DNA of 64,000 nt. It comes from Viscum album. Its lineage: Eukaryota > Streptophyta > Magnoliopsida > Santalales > Viscaceae. Each line of letters opens with the position of its first letter. The stretch's first letter is position 1. Positions 1-12,120 of the stretch are shown here, in pieces. The stretch lies in NCBI GenBank assembly GCA_963277665.1, contig OY728153.1:271224250-271288249 (forward strand), read 5' to 3'. The position numbers were made by a program, and so were the translations under genes. Below the pieces are notes generated by a model, which saw nothing but the letters and a program-made list of their open reading frames with translations, had not been told where the DNA came from and did no database searches.

Positions 1-1200
1 ACTAAAAAAGACATTGTATTTCGTATCTAGAATACAAATTATCTTTTTCATGAATGTGTCATCAAGATAGATAATCACATGATCCAAACTAATCATATGT
101 CTAGATCATGGTTTATAGTTATTTAATAGAAAGACAAGGCAAAAATTTGTAATCTTATAGAATTTCATTTTTGAGTAAATTTCAATGAAATTTCTCCATC
201 CATTCATTGATCTATAAGGGTGAAACATTTTGAGGATCCACTACCATTTTCTTCCCAAAAAATATTTCCCCATAATTATTGATACACATAATTATACATG
301 ATCATCCACATAAAAACCTAGAGGATAGAGATGGTGATATACAGTAGATTGATGATATATTTCTATTTTATCCATCCTATCTCTGAAAAATTATGTCCTC
401 TTTGTAGTCTCATGCACTAGAAACGGTCCAATTAGTGATGTTTTTCCAGTCTCAACCCAGAAAATTGGAGCTCAATATTGGTGCCCATAAAATTCATAAT
501 ATGGATCCATGTGTATCATATCCTCCTAATTTTCATTGTGTGAGAAATCCACTAAATGTAAATGTATTTTCCATTATCAATCTAAGTCCCTCACACAATC
601 TTTGAGTATGACCTACAATTTCTATAGCATGCACTCTGATTTGCCATCCGTTTGGGGATGATATACTATGCTCATGGTTAACATGGTTTCTATGGCCTAT
701 TATAGGGACTGTTGATTCCTTGAGATGAATCTATGTTCTAAATTAATGATAGTATAAACAAATACCCCATTAAATATGAACACTTCTTAAGGACAGTGTG
801 TTTCCAACTCATCCGCCATATTCATATAATAAATAGTAAAGAAATAAGAATACATAATTTTTTGATCTATAATTACCCAATTGTATTCATGATTCTGATG
901 TTTCAACAATAGAATTGTGAAATTATTCTAATATATTTTTTACTAAAAATAATATGGTATGGGTTATTGACTATAATATGACAGCTTATCAATAGAGTTT
1001 TTCCTTCACTTACAGATATGTGGGAAATTATAAAACATACTCTTCCATATTCAATTTCATACTTGAATTCAAAAAACATTCCTTCATTATCGTATATACT
1101 TTCAGGGTTCCCTAGTGGATTTTCCACTTCAAATGATGAAAATCACAAAGGAAATGATCTAGGAATGATAGAGTAAATATAACATTGTGTTGAAATAACA
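1..1200 (-). pseudogene. Ty3/gypsy (Tekay/Del-like) integrase relic, element E
   Basis: Decayed integrase read on the minus strand from about 1180 down to about 400. In order I can see the zinc-binding part (GTLKVYTIMKE, then MEEYVL and a FPTYL-x-VKEKL stretch matching the usual CPTC-QQVKAEHQ), the catalytic core (WVIIDQ for the first strand, then NLEHRFIS for the usual SDRDPRFIS), the signature YHPQTDGKSE at about 640-670 keeping the catalytic glutamate, and the C-terminal part (ILKDCVRD, then FYGHQY and IFWVETGK matching the YGRKCRSPICWDEVG region). Frames change several times and there are many stops. No RT is seen upstream: the relic ends near 1200 where element A's LTR begins by about 1400. 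The remaining pol and any LTR would lie left of the window. Assignment to Ty3/gypsy integrase is secure; the clade is inference. Confidence 0.8.
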
Positions 1201-1399
1201 TCACCAAATCAGCCTCTTCTAACCAACCTCTATTTAGGATTACGTTCCTTTTAAAAAATTATTACAAAAAATTTTCACTATTTATATTCCTCTAAAACTA
1301 CTTAATTATATGGCATCTGAATATATGTAGTGACCACAAAATTTTCTTACCCAAAAGCATAATCCAAGTAAATGTATTTTTTTTAATTTTTTTTCTAGA

Positions 1400-3381
1400 T
1401 CTATTTTCACATATCCAAGTCTCTTTTTTTAAATATATGTTTCAATAACTCCAGTACCTTTTACATATTGTGATTTTATTATAAAGATGGTATAACCATA
1501 TTCGTTATTTCATCCATCCTATAAATGACAATGTCACCATAAGTGCATACGTACGGCTTACCATATCTATGTCGTGGGGTAGTTTGTTATTGAAATACAT
1601 CATTAATTGGATGGTTATAATAACTAGTATAACTAATGTAAATAATAAATATAACATGTTTATCATTCTCTTTATATGATATAATATCCCATTACAAACA
1701 ATTTGACCATAAATACAATTATATTGTTCTCGTACGTATGTACGGATTATCATCTCCCTGAACGTGATGAGATTAATTCCCCATCGTAATAAGTCAAAAT
1801 AATTATCAATTATTGAGTACAAATAATTTTTATGAACATAATATCATTCTTTATACGAATCAAATACATCCTATCCATAAAAATCATGACTTACGTAACC
1901 TATTATATAATGGAAAACGAATCAGTCAACACCCGAAAAGATGAAACTACTGAAATATTATTAACAAAAAAAATATTATAGGATCATTTTTTATATCATA
2001 TTAATGTATATAGTTCTTGTATAATTTAATAAAAATGTTTTAACTATTATAAAATAGGTTAAAATACCATCTACTAAGGAAATGTACAAGGTATGAGTTA
2101 ATTCTACAATCTGTTTACTTATCTGAGGTTGTTAATACGTAAGTATCTACTAGGACCTCTTTATCATAGACATCTGTGTTTTCTTAAAAATGAAATTCAA
2201 TTTTTTTTTAGTATTTACTAGTTATTGTTTAATGTCATTTATACCCTTATTTGACCCCATATGTTTCGAAAGGAATCATTCCATTGTTCTCCAAAAATGT
2301 AGTTTATGACCTTCCCGACAAGATTAAGGTAACAAAGTCTTTTTTTAACTTATATTGCGGGTGTTGCTATTTTATGCCGTTATAACATCTTCTATGATTC
2401 CCACAAAAAATTATAAAAATATTTTCAAAACAAAGGTTTTATTTTATAATTATATGACTTTTAAATGATATCAAAATAGAAATCGATATTTATCTATAAA
2501 TACTTTTCATTTCATCGATGTCAACATCCTTTGAGGGATTTTAAGCCTGTTTGATGTTGATTTATTATGATAAAAATATTATATATTTTATTTAAGGTTT
2601 TCTGATATGTTTAGATGTGGATGTGTTATTTTTACACCATTCATAGATTATGGATAAAGTATTGACATTTCGTATGCTAGTTTTATTATGAATGTTTATG
2701 TAATTTTTAAACATTTTCATATGAGGAATGCAATGGACTTAGTATGTGACGGGTGGAGACTGCTATAGCTTCTGGAAGCATTGGTAGGTCTCATGAGAAA
2801 AACTATTGTCTTGGCATAGATCCTTGACAAAATCTTATTTGTAATCTTTTCAAAAGGCCTTGACTATGTGGTTTTGAAGTCTGGCATTATGCATTCCAAC
2901 ATTATGAAAGTGGATAATGTTATTACATGTGATTATTCGACTAGTAGAATATCATTGTGAATAAGTAAATGGAATGATTTGATTTATATTTTCCATATTA
3001 TGATGATTTTTATTTTTAGAAGGCTTGTGTTTTAGTCTTATACATTTCCTTAAATGGTTATGTTTATTCTTGAAAGTTTCTGTAATATTGTTATCCTTAT
3101 TAAGCCTCTGAGCTCACCCCTTTCTATGTTTTATTTTTCCCAGGATGAAAAGAAGTGTATTATGATTGACCTTAAGGGATATTCTAAGGGATGAATGTAT
3201 TCAATGGGGACAATGTATTTATTGTTTTTAATTTTTATAAGGTAATGACAAACTTATGAATGTATCTAGTACATACAAGGCTACTAAACTGGTCGGACTT
3301 TTGGGATTTTGATACCTTGTGATCATGCCAATGTTATGTAATAATGAACAGACTCTGGGTAACTGGGGTCAAGGCATTACA
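1400..3381 (+). repeat. Element A 5' LTR, truncated at its left end
   Basis: Direct repeat of about 10140-12120. Anchors include the block starting CCTATAAATGACAA at 1520 (10258 in the other copy), the block near 2735 AGTATGTGACGGGTGGAG (11483 in the other), and the end ACTCTGGGTAACTGGGG...GCATTACA at 3350-3381 (12091-12120). The ending TTACA followed by a tRNA-Met-like primer site fixes the right edge at 3381. Similarity fades between about 1200 and 1440. Minus-strand integrase of element E occupies the space to the left, so the first ~1.8 kb of the LTR is missing. Confidence 0.85.
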
Positions 3382-3383
3382 GT

Positions 3384-3395
3384 TGGTATCACAGG
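3384..3395 (+). other. Primer binding site of element A (tRNA-iMet type)
   Basis: TGGTATCACAGG lies two bases after the LTR end. The site usual for plant chromoviruses is TGGTATCAGAGC, complementary to the 3' end of initiator methionine tRNA; 10 of 12 bases agree. It marks where minus-strand DNA synthesis began. Confidence 0.8.
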
Positions 3396-3882
3396 TCATT
3401 TATTTCAATCCTTGCAAACTAGATTTAGATAACCTCTGATTAGAGAACATTACATTAAGATGGACATTGAGGATTGACATAGAAGAACATTCTATAATTT
3501 TGGTAATGTAGAAATTTTGTGTATTTTACAAGAAATACATCCCTTTATAGATATGAATAGGTTGATGGATCTCTGGCCTAGATGTACCAATGAGTGAAAA
3601 ACCTAACAAGGAGTTCCGAGCTTGACCCGGGATATCCTGATAAATGACAATGGGCCTTGCTGTAATCTTGGTTACGACACTCCCAAGGGATATGCTTAGG
3701 ATAATTTACATTTTCTTTACAAACCATTATGAAGGATTTATGATTACATAACTCCTCAAAGAAATTTTTTTAATGATAATGGATTATATCCCAAAATTTG
3801 TCAATTTATGTTTAGTGTTTTACATGTTTGGAATTATGTATTGTAATTCATAAACTAATCTAGTGTATGTCGTTGATTAGAA

Positions 3883-4940
3883 ATGGTGCCTAGTGGAAGG
3901 AATGGAAACTATATAAACACATGTAATATATGTAGAGATTTCCATCATACTCAAGATAATTATCATGTAGCTACTAATGAAATTGGTGCAGATCAGCTTA
4001 TCACCATACTGGGATAACTCACTCAGGTTATGTATAATAACCTTACCCGTATGGAGCACCCTCATCCACAACGTGGAGGATCAATGTTAGACCTCTTCAT
4101 GGGGAAAAAACCACCAACACTCAATGAGAGTATAAATCCATTAGTAGTCGAGCAATGGATATGTTCCTTAGAAAAATATTTAAAGCTTTGGGGAGTAGCA
4201 AAAGGGAAAAAGTTGTTATGGTAGATTATCACCTCACGAGATATGTAGATCAATGGTGGTCATTAATCCAAAACAACAAGGAAGATAAAGAAGTATCGAA
4301 CATGGAATAGAGGTATTTTAATGAGTTTTTTTAGAAAAATACTTTCCTCATAACCATCGAGCGGAAATGGAAAGACAATTTCTGAGTCTATGGAAAAAGG
4401 AGGTTGAAAATGTCGGAAAGTATGTGAATAAAATTACATGGTTAGAAAGGTATGCATCAGATTATATATAGAAAAAAATGAGTAATGTTGATCGATTCTT
4501 TGATGGGTTTAAATCATTTCTCCGTTGAGAATTAGTCTCACAATCTTTCTTATCGTGCGAAGATATTTTCTCATACGCTATCAAGATAGAAAATTAATTC
4601 TCTAAGTATTCCAACTTAATCAAAAAAGAGAAGTGCATATTTACTGATCACTCTATATATGGAAATAAGGGGAAGAAGGGAAAAGTTGAATATCCATCAT
4701 GTGATAAGTGTGGGAAGAAACACCCTGGTACTTTCCTGAAGGGAATGTGAGTCTGTTACAAGTTTGGTGAAAAAGGACACCATGCTCTTGATTTCAATGG
4801 AATGAAAGAGGCTGTCAATTTTGAATTCTATAATTGAAGAGAAATGTGAGATTATGCAAATGAATTTCCTAAGAACCAATGGAACATATCTCTGAAAAGG
4901 CCAAGGGATCAAGGTCAAGGTTATGCAATCACTACTGCTG
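3883..4940 (+). pseudogene. gag: Element A gag (capsid and zinc knuckles), broken
   Basis: Structural polyprotein of the virus-like particle. The ATG at 3883 opens a frame with one stop before the stretch from 4030. The capsid start is recognisable (MGKKPPTLNES, then NPLVVEQWICSLEKYLKLWG, the usual PP-x-F-G...AE-x-W pattern). After a stop near 4224 it continues in other frames (about 4330-4470: KYFPHNHRAEMERQFLSLW, then a cluster near NKITWLERYASDY). At about 4695-4790 is the arrangement CDKCGKKHPG followed by CYKFGEKGHHALDF, matching the CxKC...HxG plus CxxCGxxGHxxxxC knuckles of this clade; the second cysteine and the last cysteine are lost. It is followed directly by protease. Non-functional: several stops and frameshifts. 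Confidence 0.85.
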
Positions 4941-4984
4941 AGGTTGAATATCTTAAAGACCTGGTGGAAGCTAATTTAGTGGTT

Positions 4985-5420
4985 TCCTCAAGTTTTGACA
5001 ATGCTTTATTTGATTTTGAATCATAGTATTGTTTCATATCTTCCTAGTTTTCTCAGGAAATTGGATATTTTTAATTTGACTTAACAAGGGAGTTGTCAGT
5101 CGAAACACCCAAGGGAAGTATCATCACAACAATGTTTGGGGAATTAATTACCATTGGGGCATATAAATGTTCTTTATATGTTGATATCATCATTATACCC
5201 TTGATTGAATTTGATATAATCCTCAGAATGGATTTCCTTTCGGACCATGATGAGAAAATTTATTTTAAGAAGAAAAATGTTACAATTTTCGATGATGATA
5301 AGGAGTACCTTATATTTAGTGCAGAAACGTCACCACCGGATTCTTATGTAGATCCACCCCCAATAGCTCTACTAAATTCAATTATTGGGGAGGAATAGAA
5401 TGAAATAATTATGTGCGAGG
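4985..5420 (+). pseudogene. Element A retropepsin-like protease, catalytic motif lost
   Basis: Aspartic protease that would cut the polyprotein. The active-site segment is at about 4998-5040, reading ALFDFES followed by a stop and YCFIS, where the family has ALFDSGATHSFIS: the catalytic Asp is present but Ser-Gly is gone. A frame from 5093 then gives the body, starting LSVETPKGSI (usual LSVSTPLG) and including LIEFDIILRMDFLSDHDEKI, the family's FDVILGMDWLS-x-H motif with the first Gly changed to Arg. The frame stays open to 5398, where the linker to RT begins. Inactive as it stands. Confidence 0.85.
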
Positions 5421-5429
5421 AAAAGAATG

Positions 5430-6370
5430 TTCAAATATTGGACGTACATATTGTGTAAGAATATTTTGATGTGTTTCCAGAGGATTTACCTGGACATCCT
5501 CCAGAATGAGAAATTGAGTTTTTGATTGATTTAATTCCTGGTTCATGACCCATATCAAAGACCCATTATAGAATGGACACTGTGGAATTAGTGGAACTAA
5601 AGAAACAACTTGAGGAATTTATTAATAAGGGGTTTTCTTTCCCTATTGTTTCTATATAGGGACCCCCTGTCCTTTTTGTTAAGAAGAAAGACGGATCTAT
5701 GAGGATGTTCATTGACTATAGGGATATCAATGATATAAAAATAAAGAAAAAGTACTCCCTAACTCGCATTAATGATTTATTCGACCAAATTAATGGAGAT
5801 CAATAATTTTCAAAGATTTACCTTTGATCTGTATATCATCAATTGTGTGTGAAGAAGTATGATATTTAGAAAATAACATTTCGAACCTGGTACATGCATT
5901 AAGAGTTTACAGTACTGCCTTTGGGATTGACTAATGAAACATCTATCTTCTGGGATTTAATGAATATGGTTTTTAAGGAATATCTTGATGAATTTGAAGT
6001 GGTATTTATTGAGGATATCTTGGTATACTCCAAAAGCTACAAAGATCATGAAAATCACTTGATCATTATTCTAAAAACCCTCATAGGAATTTAATTTTAT
6101 GGAATGTTTAGCAAGGGTGAATTCTGGCTTCAAGAGATGTATTTTCTTGGCCATGTTGTCTCTAAGGATAGAATCTCTGTTGATCCTTCAATGACCATGG
6201 AAATCCATGAATGGCCAAAACCGATGAGTATAACTGAGGTACACAGTTTTATTGGTTGAACAGGTTATTATCGATGTTTCTTCTAGAATATTTCTCGTTT
6301 GGGTAACCCATTAACCACGCTCACACATAATGGGGTTAAATTCATTTGAACAAAAGAGTGTGAATAATTT
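5430..6370 (+). pseudogene. Element A reverse transcriptase, broken
   Basis: RNA-directed DNA polymerase domain. Ordered motifs: the approach segment at about 5520 (EIEFLIDLIPGS), [10 protein letters not shown] near 5560, then [21 protein letters not shown] at 5660-5730, SKIYL near 5800 (usual FSKIDL, Asp changed to Tyr), LPFGLTNE near 5920, and the catalytic box at 6005-6031 reading FIEDILVYS. The usual box is FIDDILVYS, so the first of the two metal-binding aspartates is now glutamate. Helix YKDHENHL follows as expected. In-frame TAG/TAA/TGA codons interrupt it at several places. Clearly Ty3/gypsy; not functional. Confidence 0.9.
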
Positions 6371-6379
6371 TTTATAGAA

Positions 6380-6840
6380 TGGAAGAGAAGATTATTCAAC
6401 ACTCCTATATTGACTCTACCATCAGGGAATGATGAGTTATTTATTTATAATGATGATTTAAATAAAGGACTTGGTTATGTCCTTATGTAGAATGATAGAC
6501 TTATTTCCTATGCATCACGACAACTAAAAATTAATGTGAAAAACTATCACACTCATGATCTTGAGTTATCACCGGTAATCATTGCTCTGAATATATGGAG
6601 ACACTATCTCTATTGTGAAAAATGTGAGATTTATACTGATCACAAGAGTATAAAGTATATTTTCTCTCAATAAGAACTCAACAAGACGTAAAGGAGATAG
6701 CTTGAACTACTCTAGTATTATGATTTCACAATACACTACCATGTGAAGAAGGTAAATAAGCTGGAATATTCTTTGAGTAGAAAGGATCGTGGAGTTTTGA
6801 ACAAGATGTGAGTTGAAAGGGAACCTATTTTCATGGATCT
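6380..6840 (+). pseudogene. Element A RNase H, broken
   Basis: Ribonuclease H domain following RT. Landmarks: TLPSGNDELFIYNDDLNKGLGYVLM at 6415-6490 (family pattern ...VYSDASKKGLGCVLMQ, with the first catalytic Asp now in an NDD triplet), LISYASRQLK at 6500, YHTHDLEL near 6545 carrying the expected Glu, and EIYTDHKSIKYIF at 6630-6665 with the second Asp. The end matches the usual RRWLELLKDYD...HPGKAN segment (about 6690-6770). Stops occur within the last third. Confidence 0.87.
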
Positions 6841-7059
6841 AGTAAAGAAGGATATGGGAATAACCATGGAAGGTGATACATCAACACTTTTTCAAATGGA
6901 TGAAAAAACAACTTTACTAGAAATGATAAAAAGATCTTACAATAATAATGAGGAGTTTGAAAATAATATTGAACCTATAAATGAGGGGTGATTGAGTGAC
7001 ATCGTATATGAAGATGGAATTTTGAAATTTGAGAAAAGACTAAGTGTTCCTGATATACC

Positions 7060-7840
7060 TGATCTAAAAAAGGGAATTGTTTGATGAAGCTCATATCTCC
7101 AATTTCTCTATACACCCAGAGATCATGAAGATGTATAGAGATTTGAAGGAACATTTTTGGTGGGACTACATGGAGAGGTGTATTGCTGATTTGGTGTCAA
7201 GATGTATAGTTTGTCAACAAGTGAATGCTGGAAGGCAACAAACTTGAGGAGTCATGAAACCTATTCCAATACCTGAGTGGAAATGGGATAATATTATGAT
7301 GGACTTTGTTATGGGGAAACCAACGAATCCTAGAATAAATGATTCAATATGGGTCATTGTTTATCATCTTACCAAGTCAGCACATTTTCTTGCTATAAGA
7401 GAAGATTTACCACTTGAACATCTAGGAAGACTATATATTAATGATGTTATAAGACTCCATGGTGTACCCCTATCGATTTTTTCTAATCGTGATCCCCGTT
7501 TTAAATCAAGATTTTTGAAAAGTCTTCAGAAGGACTTGGATACTGAACTTTGTTTGAGCACCACCTACCACCCTCAAACCGATGGACAATCATAATTGAC
7601 TATTTAATCAGTTGATGACATGTTGAGATTTTTCTCACATGACTTTCAAGGTGTGTGGGATCAATATTTACCTCTTGTAGAATTTTTCTATAATAATAGC
7701 TTCCATTCAAGTATTCAAATGGCACCATATGAAGAGTTATATGGAAAGAGATGATGTACACCAACTTGATGGGATGATGTTGGTGAAATAAAACTCATAA
7801 TCCAAGAACTTGTTGATGAAACAATGAAAAAGGTGAAGAT
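7060..7840 (+). pseudogene. Element A integrase, catalytic Glu replaced by stop
   Basis: DDE integrase. Zinc-binding domain at 7085-7235: FDEAHISNFSIHPEIMKMY, then HFWWDYMERCIADLV and SRCIVCQQVNAG (H-H-C-C intact). The core is open from 7254: KWDNIMMDFVMG, WVIVYHLTKSAHF, IRLHGVPLSIFSNRDPRF (second Asp in NRDPRF), YHPQTDGQS ending at about 7591. The next codon is TAA where the family has the catalytic Glu (GAA), so the essential residue itself became a stop. The C-terminal part follows (DDMLRFFSHDF, then YNNSFHSSIQMAPYE near 7700 and a YGKR block near 7740). Order after RNase H is the Ty3/gypsy order. Confidence 0.92.
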
Positions 7841-7899
7841 TATCCAAAACCACATCAACCCAGCTCAATGACAACAAAAGATCTATGCAAATAATCTAA

Positions 7900-8330
7900 G
7901 GAAGTATTTAGAATTTCAAGTAGGGGATCTTGTTTTCATGAAGGTGTCTCTAGGGAAGGGTGTTATACTATTCAGTAAGATGGGTAAATTGAGTACTAGA
8001 AACATCGGACCTTTCCAAATTTTTATAATGAATTGGAGTTGTGACTTATCATTTGGAAATGCCTCCAAGTATATCCAATGTTCATGACGTGTTCCACTTA
8101 TCACTGTTGAGAAAATATATGCTTCACCGAACGCATGTACTCACCATTGAGGAAATTGAACTAGAACCTGATCTATCTTATTGGAAAGAGTATGTCAAGA
8201 TTTTTGACACTAGATAACAATTGCTGAGAAACCCGACAAATCATATGGTAAAAGTTCTATGGAGAAACCATAAGATGGAAGGGGAAACATGTGAACATAA
8301 GTAACTTATGATGAAGAACCACATGAATCT
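7900..8330 (+). pseudogene. Element A integrase tail and chromodomain
   Basis: Linker plus chromodomain, thought to direct insertion to heterochromatin. Visible pieces: FQVGDLVFMKVSL near 7915, then the STRNIGPFQIF segment near 8000, MPPSISNVHDVFHLSLLRKY near 8060-8120, and EEIELEPDLSYWKEYVKIFDTR at 8150-8215 leading to MVKVLWRNHKMEGETCEH at 8246-8300. The last matches the chromodomain pattern VKVLWRN-H-xxEEATWE, with TW changed to TC. This domain justifies the chromovirus call. Frameshifts occur in the linker. Confidence 0.85.
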
Positions 8331-8372
8331 TTTTATGCACTAATATTTTAGAAATTTAGAAGATGAAATTAT

Positions 8373-8388
8373 TTTAAGGAGGGGGGAA
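8373..8388 (+). other. Polypurine tract of element A
   Basis: The purine run TTTAAGGAGGGGGGAA stands directly before the LTR start TGTAACACCCC at 8389. This is the plus-strand priming site. Element C carries nearly the same tract (TTAAGGAGGGAAGA on its own strand), consistent with both being related chromoviruses. Confidence 0.85.
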
Positions 8389-11300
8389 TGTAACACCCCA
8401 TGCATCCACGGTATGTTTCCCTTTGAATAATGTAGTAGCTTGCATTGTACTCAACATGAAGATTTAACACACCATGACAGATCAAACTAGCTATTATGAA
8501 TAGTAATATCTATTTTCTGAAATTTTAGAAATTTTATTTTTCAAAATGTAATTCATTTTTGAATCCAAAATATTGAAATTTTCTAAGGGTGAATTTGTGG
8601 TATTTTTCTGAAAACATTCAATTTTTGATGAATAATGAAAAACACTACGTTATTATTTAAAACAAACTTTTTATTTAAGTAATTAGTTATTTTATTTTAA
8701 TTTATTTTTAGTCAAAATAGATACATAATACCTATATATTTTCAATGTAATTAATTGTAGTCATTTTATAATAAGTTTAGATATATAAATTTTTTTGATC
8801 TTTTTAACATCCTCTACCCACCTTCTAGAAACATTTGAAAATTTGAAAAAAAAACATAATTTTACAACTTCAGTGAGTTGAATTTCAAATATTTAAGAGA
8901 CATGGTTAACATTTGTATGAAAAATGTGGTTCAATAAAATGAAAACAATTTTTGGTGAATAGTATCTTCTAACTTTTATTTATCACAATAAAATGTAAAA
9001 TGGGTAATTAAGGGTAAAATGATATTATAATTACCCTAACACATGTCCTAATTCTATTGGATAAGTGTAATTCGACCAAAAAAACCGTAATAGTAAACTA
9101 TGATCCTCTTTGGGCCACATGGATTAGATTAAGATATTTATTATTATTTTATTTAAAGAAGAGTTTAAAGAGTTAAATTAAATGTTTAATTACTAAAACA
9201 TTTTTAATATAGGGTTACAGACAATATAAATTAGATTTTCAATATTCATTAGAAATATAAAAATATTTCCTACATAATGGTATATAATTAATAATTTTTA
9301 GACATTAAATTATTTAATTTATTTATGACACAATGATGATGCAGTAATTACCTTAATAATAAAATATTAAAATAATTGATAATATAAATATTCAAATAAA
9401 TGTAAATTGGGAATTCTGATTAATTATAATAATTTTCTTGGTTAATATGACATGTTAGGGCTCATTAAATAAATTTTATTCGATATGATTATGTTTTTGT
9501 GGCTTTCAAAAAAAATGAAATACTAAAAAGTGTCAAAATTGACATAATAGAGTTTTTAAAAGAAATACTACATTATTAATTGTTATAATATTACAAAAAA
9601 TATAAGGTTCTTCCAAAGGACATAGATAATGTTATATATATTATTATAGAAACACTTAATGTTCTCTAGTCTTATTATAGTAATTTTTTTATCAATATTA
9701 TATAAAAATACAAAGAGACGTGGTAATTGTCAAACTATTTAACTATTAGTTAAATCTAAACGATACGGTTAATATGATCACCTAAACCTATCTAAAACCT
9801 ATTGGATTATAGTTTTTGTACCCATACCCACCATATCCTCAAAATAAATCAGTTTGGAGCCATTAGAAAACGAAAAATATTTTATTATAAAATAATATTT
9901 CAAACTTTTCCTCACGTAACCTTCAGCTCTCTTATAAAAGGGTACTTCCCTTCTCTTAATTTCACACCTCCAAAAGCATTTGGATCGACCAAATACTACC
10001 CAAACATCCTCTCAAATATAATAAAATCAACCTAGAGGCCTTAATTTTATCAGAAATCCAACCTAAGGAGCCCTTTTGATCATCCCAGACGGAAACACCC
10101 AAAGAGGAGGTATTAATTTCACCACCCTCTTTCAAGTTCCTTTTTTCTTCCACTTCCTCTTTTACTGTTGTCTCTATAAAAAATAATAACATTAGAACCT
10201 TATACATATATTCATTTTATTATAAATACGGTACTATCATATTCCTTATTCTGTCCATCCTATAAATGACAAAGTCACAATAGGTGCGTACGTAAGGCTT
10301 ACCGTCTCCACGTCATGGTGTAGTTTGTTATTCAAAATATTTATTACCTGAATGGGCATAATAATTAGTAAAGATACTTTATGTAATAAATATAACATGT
10401 TAAAGATTTTTTAAATATTATATACCATCCAATTACATAATATTTCACCATCAATATAATGATATTGTTGCTCGTGCATAGGTACAGATTACCGTCTCCA
10501 AGAACGCGATGGTTTTCATTCTCCATCGTAATCATTCAAGGATAATTTTTATTTTTTGGTTAAAAATAATTTTTATGAACATAATATCATTCTTTATATG
10601 AATCAAATACATCTTATCCAAAACAAACATGGCTTATGGAACCAAGAATATAAAGGAAAACGAATCAATTTACACCCGGAATGATGATACTACTGAAATA
10701 TTATCAACAATTAAATATTATAGGATAATATATGTGATATAATATTTATGTATATAATTCCTGTACAATTTAATAAAAATATTTTAACTATTATACATGA
10801 GGTTAAAATACAATCGTCTAAAGAAAAGTACAAGGTAAGGGTTAATTCTACAATCTCTTTACTTATCTGAGGTTGTTAATATGTAAGTATCTACTAGGAC
10901 CTCTTTATCATCCACATACGTGTTTTCTAAAAATTGTTACTCAAAACATTTTTACTATTTATTAGACTATGGGTAAATTAATTTATTCCCTTATTTGAAC
11001 AATTATGGTTTGAAAGGAATATTTCTATCATTTTCCAAACAAGGTACTTTTTTACCTCGACAAAATTAAGGTAATAATGAATTTTTTAAAATTATATGGC
11101 GGGTGTGGCTATTTTCCACTTTGATAATAGCATTGAAGCTTCCCATACAATCTTATAAAAATATTTTCAAAATAAATGTTGTATGTTATAATTATATGGC
11201 TTTTGAATGATTTAAAAATAGGAAGAGATATTTCTCTACCAAAAGTTTTGATTTCAACTATGTCAACTTCGTTTGATGGATTTAAGCTAGTTTGAAGTTG

Positions 11301-12120
11301 ATTCATTATGACAGAAATCTTCCATATTGTATTAAAGGGTTTGTGATATGTTTGACAATGGATGTGTTATTTTTACACTATTCATGGTTTATGGATAAAT
11401 CATTGACTATTCGTATGGTAGTTTTAATATGAATTTTTATGTTACGTTGAAACCTTTTCGTATGAGGAATGCATTGGACTTAGTAAGTGATGGGTGGAGC
11501 CCAATATATCTCCTCGATGCATCGATAGGTCTCATGAGACAAACTAGTGTCTTAGACTAAGGCTATGAAAAGATCTTATTTTTAGTATGGGAATAAGGCC
11601 TTGACTATGTGGTTATGAATTCTAGCATTATGCATTCCAACATTTTGATATTCTCTGTTGATATTACATGTGATTATTCGACAAGTAGAGTATCCATGTG
11701 AATAAGTAAATGTAATTATTTGATTTATCATTGCCATATTATAATGATGTTTCAGTTTAAAATGATTGTATTTTAGTCATACAAATTGACTTAAATGTTT
11801 ATTATTATTTTTTAAATTTTCTACTATATTTTAATCTGTACTGAGCATCTGAGATCGCCCCTTTCTATGTTTTATTTTTTCCAGCATGAGAAGAAGTATA
11901 TATTGACTAACCTACAAGGATAGTCTTAGGGTTTAATGTGGTCAATGGAGAATTTTTTTTTGTTCTTTTTATTTTATAATGCAATGTAAAACATATGAAT
12001 GTATCTAGTACTTCCAAGGCTACTAAACTGATCAGTCTTTCGAGATTTTGATCCCTTGTGATCATTCCAATGTTATGTAATAATCCACCGACTCTGGGTA
12101 ACTAGGGCCAGGGCATTACA
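8389..12120 (+). repeat. Element A 3' LTR, 3732 bases
   Basis: Starts TGTAACACCCC directly after the polypurine tract and ends GGGGC-like GGGCATTACA, giving TG...CA ends with short inverted similarity (TGTAAxxCCC / GGGxxTTACA). The distal half repeats the partial 5' LTR. The proximal part (8389-10140) is strongly AT-rich and has no counterpart in the window. A TATA box with downstream pyrimidine-rich leader is at 9933. Confidence 0.88.
9933..9960 (+). promoter_or_regulatory. TATA box in element A 3' LTR
   Basis: TATAAAAGGG at 9933-9942 is followed by a C/T-rich stretch (ACTTCCCTTCTC), the usual layout of a plant pol II core promoter in a U3/R border. Transcription would start about 30 bases downstream. 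The matching part of the 5' LTR is missing, so this copy could only fire outward into 12121 and beyond. Confidence 0.6.

Larger units (their letters stand above)
1400..12120 (+). mobile_element. Element A: degenerate Ty3/gypsy chromovirus
   Basis: LTR retrotransposon in the order partial 5' LTR, PBS, gag with zinc knuckles, protease, reverse transcriptase, RNase H, integrase, chromodomain, polypurine tract, 3' LTR. Integrase after RNase H is the Ty3/gypsy order, and the C-terminal chromodomain places it among plant chromoviruses (Tekay/Del-like). The two LTRs share the last ~1.95 kb: positions 1520-1595 and 10258-10333 differ at 11 of about 74 bases by my count, so the insertion is old. The 5' LTR lacks roughly its first 1.8 kb, including the promoter seen in the 3' copy. 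Many in-frame stops and frameshifts make it non-coding. No target duplication can be checked because the left end is lost. Confidence 0.92.

Noticed and set aside
9900..10030. Similarity of the element A promoter region with 62566-62760
   Set aside because: A few shared phrases (CTCCAAAAGCATTTGG / CACCAAAGGCATTCATG) but poor overall agreement by eye; not enough to call a second LTR of A.
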